Part shown: positions 58,259-64,000 of the stretch, piece by piece | How the letters are laid out: each line of letters opens with the position of its first letter | How positions within the stretch are numbered: the first letter of the stretch is position 1 | NCBI GenBank assembly: GCA_935421135.1 | Contig: OW285195.1 | Location: forward strand, 2,480,001 to 2,544,000 | Direction: 5' to 3' | DNA: 64,000 nucleotides | Origin: Bugulina stolonifera | Lineage: Eukaryota > Bryozoa > Gymnolaemata > Cheilostomatida > Bugulidae | Position numbers and translations under genes: made by a program | Notes under the pieces: generated by a model | The model's database searches: none | The model's input: only the letters and a program-made list of their open reading frames with translations | What the model was told of the DNA's origin: nothing

Positions 58259-60766
58259 AAGTGAGAACACAGGATAGTTTAATGATGGAACAGTACACAT
58301 CTGCAATATGTAACCAGCACTTCCTGTCTGGACATGTAGATAAACTCTCTAGTGATTCCATTCACAACAATGTTTCTCATATGCTCAACTTAGTTGCTAT
58401 GGTAGCTATGAGGTGGTAATCCAAGTTTCCTAATTGTTGGAAACTCTATGCCTTTTCACTATTAAAATTGGAGTTGTCTTCTTTTCAACCAGTTAGAAAA
58501 CAATGAGTCTTCATCACGCTTTCAACTGCTTCCCTTTCATAAGCTTGTGCAAAGCATAGTGCTGTGTATTACCTTATTTACTCCATGAATATTGTATAAT
58601 ATTAATAGGTTTCAGTTAATTCTATATTTTTAGTTTGTTTTAGTGAAATGAACAAATAGCATACCTTATTATTACGAAAGTACACGTGCACTCTGACTAA
58701 TCTGTTGTTTCATGTCCAGAACTCTAACTCTGACTTTCCAATAGTATGGAGCTGTTATATTTTTGTATATTTAAAATAATGTATTATTAATATGGCTAGT
58801 GAAAATAAAATGGGCATTAGACTAAAAATCTTGGAAACTGAAGCTGAAACTGCATACCTCTCAAGGTCAGTCATATACAGAAAAGGCACATACATTAAAT
58901 ATAGACGTAGAACCTATAAAATCATGCTTTCAAGTAACATTTACAAGTGATTATTGTCACAATACAAAAAAGTACATGATTGTATAAGATGCAGTAATTC
59001 ATACAACGATAAATAAGCATATTATATTGTGAGTTTGAGTCACTATAATATTTTCTGATGGGTATGTATGTATGAATTATCAGATTTATTGATAAAGATT
59101 TTATATAATCGGGAAACCCAGACTCGGTCCTAGTTGTGACTGGCACCCTTACTATTGCGCAATCATTTCACTGGAAATGGTTTTTGTCGTCACTAGTTCA
59201 TCGGACTGCAGTAAAGACACTCCTCTCATACTTGTGTAGCTACTAAACTAATAAACCCTTAGTGAAGACACCACTCTCTACTGCTCAGCTATGCTAGGCT
59301 GCGTAGAACATTGCAATAGCTCAATAATATACAGTAACTAATGGATGTATACAACTCTTCTCCTTATCAACTAGTCTCTATGAGGGAACTAAATTACAAG
59401 TAATTTTGCACAACAAACTTAACCATTACGTATTTATTGTCGATGCAAAAAGGCTGACCTCCTCAATTCTATAGTATGTGGTAGAGTTGCCCGCTCTCTC
59501 TGGATTACTTTTGCAAAGACACAAAGCAACAAAGAGAGGACAACTTCATGTTATCTGAGTAAAACAGTATAACGAGACTGTCTATCTCTGAACTTATTAA
59601 TGCAATGCCTCCGTTAGCTACACTTGGGCAAAATAAAACTACTTGAGTATGTTTTACATTCGAGATGTGACAATTCTTAGTATTATTACAGCAATCATTG
59701 GATGCCGACAGTTTATTTCAGAACTATACTCAGCGTTCGGCTTGATATTATGATTACAATGGGAGTGATGTTGTAAAGTTGCACTTTGGGTTCTTAATAT
59801 TTGCAAGAATATTTCAATTTCAAGGCTGGTTTTTGTACACATGAAGCATTTTCTGTTTCCTTGGTAATTACGTTCAATATATTCTCATTAGAGGTGAACC
59901 TACAACACTGTACATATAAATTCATTGTACATTGCGAGGAAATTAAATGGATAAAAGCAAATGTGCCACATGCTACATGTATATGTGAAACTAGACACAG
60001 CATAGCCCATTTATTGTAGTTACTGTCCACTGGGAACATCTATGGCCCCTATATTTCACATTCGAGTGCGTCCCAAACTATGCACAAAACATGTATCTAC
60101 ATGTACAGTACCTGTTGGTTCTGATGAGAGACTTTTCAAAGTGTTTCAACTCAAGCATTTAATGTAATCAGTAAAAAATGTGGCATTCATTCAAAGGAAG
60201 AAGTTTACCCACGTTCTATAGAGTCAAAATGATAAGATCATATAAATAGCTTGCCGGTCACACCGAAACCTTCCAAAATTTTCTCCCCCAGTAAGTTATT
60301 TATGGACTTGACAACATTGCACCTCTCATCATTCTGTATTGAGAAGCACTATAACTATACCAGCAATAATCGAGTGGGAAAACTTGAAAACTTTAATCTA
60401 GAGTGAATGAGGACGGAAAGCCTACCAGCAGCCGATTGTGTCTTAACATAGTTTGATTAGCCGACCACCTTGGGAATTGCTCTCACAAATCAGCTGTAGG
60501 ACAAAGCGATCCCCACATGTACAATATAATCATGAACTACTATTACCACCTACCACAGTTGACATAATTCGACAACATTAAACATGAGTAGAAATATGCA
60601 TATTCATTTTTTATAGATATAGAAACTTTGCAGTGAAAAAGTGTAACACTTCTACATCTAGAACCTGTGAGCTGGCAGAGTATCACCACACCATGTTACA
60701 CGACTATTACATCAACTCTACCACACAAGCACATCACTTTCGTCAAATAGTTCTAGGTTATATGGA
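58259..60766. other. 3' UTR and intergenic flank
   Basis: No further coding sequence recognised. It holds a TTGGAGTTGTCTTCTTTT motif at 58468 and GAGGACAACTTC near 59535. Ends at the left edge of Polinton 2. Confidence 0.45.
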
Positions 60767-61275
60767 AGTAGTATAGTCAGTGCAGATCTGCACAGACACC
60801 CGGCCATTTCCGCGTCTTATTAGCCCTAGATCCAAAAACTCCCCGGGCGGACGACCACCCCACCCGCCCTCTCGCCCCCTCCCCTTCCCTAAGCCTCACT
60901 CTATGTGCAAAGCCCTAGAACCTACCCCCCGATCGCGGGTGGGGTTTCAAAAACCTCATTGGCTGTTCCGTAGAACCCAGTCTAAAGAGCAAACCCCGCG
61001 CCCCGTCCTCGTCTCGTCCCCGTCCCGTCCCACGGCTCGGGCAATGGGGCGCGCGTATGCGCGCGCCCCCCCGCCCCGCGAACCCCACCCGTCCTCCCTC
61101 CACCCGTCCCCGCCCCTCCCCACCCCTCCCCTCTGCCTCGCCCTCCGCCTCGCGGCGGTTCTCGTTTGCGAGTCCAGCCGTGGCCCCACGCCGCCCTCCC
61201 CCCGCCCATCCCCCGCCCCTCCCCCGCCCTCCCGCCCCAACGACCCGTCGCGGGCGGACCGTCGGCTGGAGTAGG
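60767..61275 (+). repeat. Presumed left terminal repeat of Polinton 2
   Basis: GC- and C-rich (CCCGCCCCTCCCC-type words), like the inner part of the Polinton 1 terminal repeat, but of different sequence after the first 40 bp. Open frames on both strands here are compositional. The matching right copy is outside the window, so the length is an estimate from the composition change. Confidence 0.6.
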
Positions 61276-61340
61276 GTGAAGCGAAGAAAAATACGGGTTA
61301 GAGTAATGGTGTGTGATGTATTCTAGAATAGATGATATAC

Positions 61341-61725
61341 GACCATGAAAAATATGAGTCAGGGTAATGATACACGAGTTTGTTTTAATTTTCAATGCGT
61401 TTGAGAGTAATAATATAAAATCAATCGATAAAAAACTTGATATGTGACTATGAAAAATATGAGTAAGGGTAATGATACGCGAGTTTGTTTTAATTTTCAA
61501 TACGTTTGAGAGTAATAATATAAAATCAAGCGATAAAAAACTTGATACACGACTATGAAAAATATGAGTAAGGGTAATGATACACGAGTTTGTTTTAATT
61601 TTCAATACGTTTGAGAGTAATAATATAAAATCAATCGATAAAAACCGATATACGACTATGAAAAATATGAGTAAGGCTAACGATACACGAGTTTGAGAGT
61701 AATAATATAAAATCAATTGATAAGT
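61341..61725. repeat. 105-bp tandem repeat, about 3.7 copies
   Basis: GAC(T/C)ATGAAAAATATGAGT starts at 61341, 61446, 61551 and 61654. Units include CGAGTTTGTTTTAATTTTCA and AGAGTAATAATATAAAATCA. It lies between the terminal repeat and the 3' end of the accessory gene. A minus-strand frame through it is an artefact. Confidence 0.92.
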
Positions 61726-61761
61726 AGACACGAATGAGTGTGAATGACAAAAGTTTTTGCC

Positions 61762-63085
61762 TCAAAACTGTGCAGTGGCGGGGAGGAGACGCTCGCCGAG
61801 GATGGAGTCTAGAATGGCACAATCGTAGAATGTTCTCCCGCTCTTGGAAGTTTTCTGTCCCTTGTACACCATCACGGAGGGGAGGAGCTTTTTCATCAAA
61901 ACTGCCAGACGTTCCGGAAGGAAGACCTCTCCCTTTTTTTCTTCGTTTCCAATCCGACACTCGTAGGTGGCAATGGAGTTGCTCGCATTATCACCATCAC
62001 CGCATCTTGGGACGTATGTGGGTCGGAGCGCAGTCACCACCAGCACAGAACCAACGGGGAATGAAGATAGCGTTTGCACTCGAAAAAATTCTTCCAACTG
62101 GGCCAAGGTCTTCTTTCTCAAGTCGCCGGCCAGCTTTTTCATGGCTGCTCCTGGCAGGGAGCACACGCTCTCGATACGGTTGAATGTGTTTTGTCCTTTA
62201 GCGGTCTCCTGCTGTCCCAAGTACACCATGATCCTAGGTGGAAGGGTAAGGTCCTTTAGCTCCTCTTCTTTGACATCCGCTAGCTTGGGCATGGCGTGAC
62301 GAATGTTGGTGTGAAAGCTGATGCAATGTCTCATCCCCTTGTCATCCACATAGCTTGCCCTGGCTAAGAATGCTTTTCCGAATGCCGTTTCAACCACCGA
62401 ACCTCCACTCACTTCTAGCACAGTTCCTGGCTCTAGCTCTGACAGCTTCACCGTTGTCTGCAGAGAGCTCCTCTTCTCCGCTCCCATGCTCCTACAATAA
62501 CGAAAGTGGTGTATATAGATCCGACAAAGCGGTTAAACGGGAGAAAGATAGTACGGCGATTTATAGATATACGAATAGGGCTACTTACATTAGGGTTGCT
62601 GCCACTGCACGAGCTTTCTCCAGGCTTAGTCCCCCGCTCTTTTTCTTCCCCTTGCAAGGGGACTTGGTGGCTTTTTTTCCCTTCGTCGTCTCACCACCAT
62701 CCATTTCTTCCGTAGCCGTATCGGCTCCGTGGCCATCATCATCATCATCATCATCATCTGATATTACAATCACCTGGGGTTTCTTCTTTTTCCTAGCACA
62801 GATTTCATCTCCTTTTGGGTTCTTCCTCTTCTTGGATGTTGTGGTCTCGCCCCTATCCGAGGCCCGCTCCGGGGAGGACGGAGAGTCCGCCATGTTAGAA
62901 AGATCCTTTCGGGCAACACTCCCCACTCCTATTATTTTCCCCTTCTTCCGTGCCTCTTTTAACGCATCCACCTCTTCTTTCCTCTTCTGACTGCACTCTT
63001 CTTCTTCAATAATTCCATCCATTTGTGAGTCCGTTAAGCCCGCAAATAACTCTTCTTGGTTCTGGACTATGTTGTCAGTATCCAT
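61762..63085 (-). CDS. Polinton accessory protein, acidic N-terminus plus two OB-like modules
   Basis: Two exons on the minus strand: 63085-62589 and 62491-61762, with a 97-nt intron (donor AAT|GTAAGT, acceptor TTATTGTAG). Splicing keeps frame and joins two separate open frames into about 408 residues. Exon 1: acidic/charged, with SKKRKNPKG (NLS-like), KKKKPQVIVISDDDDDDDD (SUMO-interaction-like VIVIS plus Asp run) and a second basic stretch. Exon 2: two similar modules, each with an xL-x-PG(T/S)VL-V start and a P-x-x-MVY-GQ-x-x-x-K-G-x-TF end (LPPRIMVYLGQQETAKGQNTF; LLPSVMVYKGQKTSKSGRTF). The pattern suggests duplicated OB folds, perhaps ssDNA binding; that is inference. Residues 1-82 recur as a broken copy in Polinton 1. 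Confidence 0.8.
62492..62588 (-). other. Intron of the Polinton 2 accessory gene
   Basis: 97 nt, GTAAGT...TGTAG on the minus strand. Exon 1 ends in AT and exon 2 starts with G, making ATG, then AGC and the ATG that starts the downstream open frame. Confidence 0.75.
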
Positions 63086-63167
63086 TGATAATGTACTATT
63101 GTAGTAGTGTAGCTGTACAGTAGTGATGTGCTGAACTTTGAATGCTGAGACTGTGATCCCACTCTCC

Positions 63168-63217
63168 CTTTATACAACTGCTCATTTCTTGACTCCTCCC
63201 TTTTTTTTATCCAATCC
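63168..63217 (-). promoter_or_regulatory. Promoter of the Polinton 2 accessory gene
   Basis: Minus-strand TATAAAGG (63167-63174) about 85 bp upstream of the ATG, and GGATTGG (CCAAT type) at 63210-63216. About 250 bp around it is almost identical to 42112-42245. Confidence 0.65.
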
Positions 63218-63224
63218 CAATGTG

Positions 63225-63689
63225 ACCCGATGCACCCCGATGTGAATCCGAAGCCTCTCGATGCACCCCGATGTGAATCCGAAGCCTCCCGATGCACCCT
63301 GATGTGAATCCAAAGCCTCCCGATGCACCCCGATGTGAATCCGAAGCCTCCCGATGCACCCCGATGTGAATCCGAAGCCTCCCGATGCACCCCGATGTGA
63401 ATCCGAAGCCTCCCGATGCACCCCGATGTGAATCCGAAGCCTCCCGATGCACCCCGATGTGAATCCGAAGCCTCCCGATGCACCCCGATGTGAATCCGAA
63501 GCCTCCCGATGCACCCCGATGTGAATCCGAAGCCTCCCGATGCACCCCGATGTGAATCCGAAGCCTCCCGATGCACCCCGATGTGAATCCGAAGCCTCCC
63601 GATGCACCCCGATGTGAATCCGAAGCCTCCCGATGCACCCCGATGTGAATCCGAAGCCTCCCGATGCATCCCGATGTGAATCCGAAGCT
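63225..63689. repeat. 31-bp minisatellite of Polinton 2
   Basis: About 15 copies of GATGCACCCCGATGTGAATC plus CGAAGCCTCCC, all in one direction. This is the variant found in the outer units of the Polinton 1 array. The final unit has GATGCATCCC and stops at CCGAAGC|TGTCATC. Confidence 0.95.
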
Positions 63690-64000
63690 GTCATCTGGGA
63701 CGACCTACTTGCAAAAGTGAAGAGCCTATGAGTGGTGCTAGGCTTCCGTCATTACATGATAGATGACAGGTACTAGTAGTCAATAGACTAACCAAGATGA
63801 CCCATATGGTCCCGAGTTAATGCTAGCTTGCCATACTGAGAAAGAGTATGTTCAGTCCTAGTAGGTTGTTCGGGCATCAAGTTTGGGGACCTTATCAGCT
63901 GGAACTACCTGTACTATGAGAGAAGACTCTGTATAAGTAGTATAGAATCAGTGCCTTTTATTGAGATCCAAGCATCAACTGAGACAATGGTAGTAAAAAC
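63690..64000 (+). repeat. Repeat X, second copy (runs off window)
   Basis: It starts TGTCATCTGGGACGACCTAC directly after a 31-bp unit. Blocks shared with 44010-44200: AAAGTGAAGAGCCTATGAGT, CCTAGTAGG, GGGGACCTTA, TTTATTGAGATCCAAGCAT and AACTGAGACAA. The abrupt start with TGT suggests an LTR inserted in the array. Truncated by the window end. Confidence 0.6.

Larger units (their letters stand above)
60767..63689 (+). mobile_element. Polinton element 2, left part (right end not seen)
   Basis: It begins AGTAGTATAGTCAGTGCA, identical over 18 bp to the ends of Polinton 1, and shares a CAGACAC word a few bases further in. TATGGA (60761-60766) would be the left target copy; no second copy or inverse end occurs in the window. 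It contains a GC-rich terminal segment, a 105-bp repeat, an intact two-exon accessory gene (minus strand) and a 31-bp array related to that of Polinton 1. At 63690 repeat X intervenes; the element may resume beyond the window. Confidence 0.8.

Noticed and set aside
60780..61731. C-rich 164-residue ORF and a 249-residue minus-strand ORF at the start of Polinton 2
   Set aside because: Driven by GC-rich terminal sequence and the 105-bp tandem repeat; no protein-like composition or start context.
62355..62990. 211-residue + strand ORF opposite the accessory gene
   Set aside because: Antisense shadow of the minus-strand coding exon; poly-Ser comes from the poly-Asp codons on the other strand.

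Overview
The window looks like nuclear DNA of an invertebrate animal. It is AT-rich, with one long intron-split gene on the + strand, two tRNA-Ile(UAU) genes that carry a short canonical intron, and many minisatellites and transposons. An early-branching marine metazoan such as a sponge would fit, but the sequence alone does not fix the phylum.

Host gene. By joining phase-compatible GT-AG exons I reconstruct one gene from about 7261 to 58258: 17 coding exons, about 1114 codons. Its C-terminal half is a tubulin-tyrosine-ligase-like (TTLL) ATP-grasp domain of the TTLL10 (polyglycylase) type. Its N-terminal part resembles an NlpC/P60 cysteine-peptidase fold. Almost everything else between 7 and 58 kb lies in its introns. 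Positions 1-7260 and 58259-60766 are flanks with LINE remnants, a tRNA-derived repeat and no recognisable gene.

Polinton 1 (33126-44003; 10,878 bp) sits in the 14.7-kb intron between the exons ending at 31660 and starting at 46402. It is bounded by GACGAC target duplications and by GC-rich inverted repeats of about 0.72 kb. Ten same-strand ORFs encode a coiled-coil protein, a membrane protein, a packaging ATPase, a protein with a hydrophobic glycine-rich tail, a charged protein, a D,D35E chromodomain integrase, minor capsid protein, a PX/pVI-like protein, double-jelly-roll-type major capsid protein and an adenain-like protease. No protein-primed DNA polymerase B is present. Where more genes would be expected there is a broken piece of an accessory gene, a 31-bp quasi-palindromic array and a promoter whose gene is missing.

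Polinton 2 (starting at 60767) has the same 18-bp terminus. It carries an intact, spliced copy of the accessory gene broken in Polinton 1, encoding a protein with an acidic N-terminus and two repeated OB-like modules, plus the same 31-bp array. At 63690 the array is interrupted by a repeat ('X') that also surrounds Polinton 1.

Other mobile DNA: a complete 1,999-bp gag/protease-only LTR retrotransposon (46575-48573) with near-identical 517-bp LTRs and a 5-bp target duplication; three copies of a roughly 270-bp MITE-like repeat, each lying inside a minisatellite; two copies of a roughly 0.8-kb repeat with a tRNA-like core; and two LINE reverse-transcriptase tails. Minisatellites repeatedly abut the splice sites of the TTLL gene.
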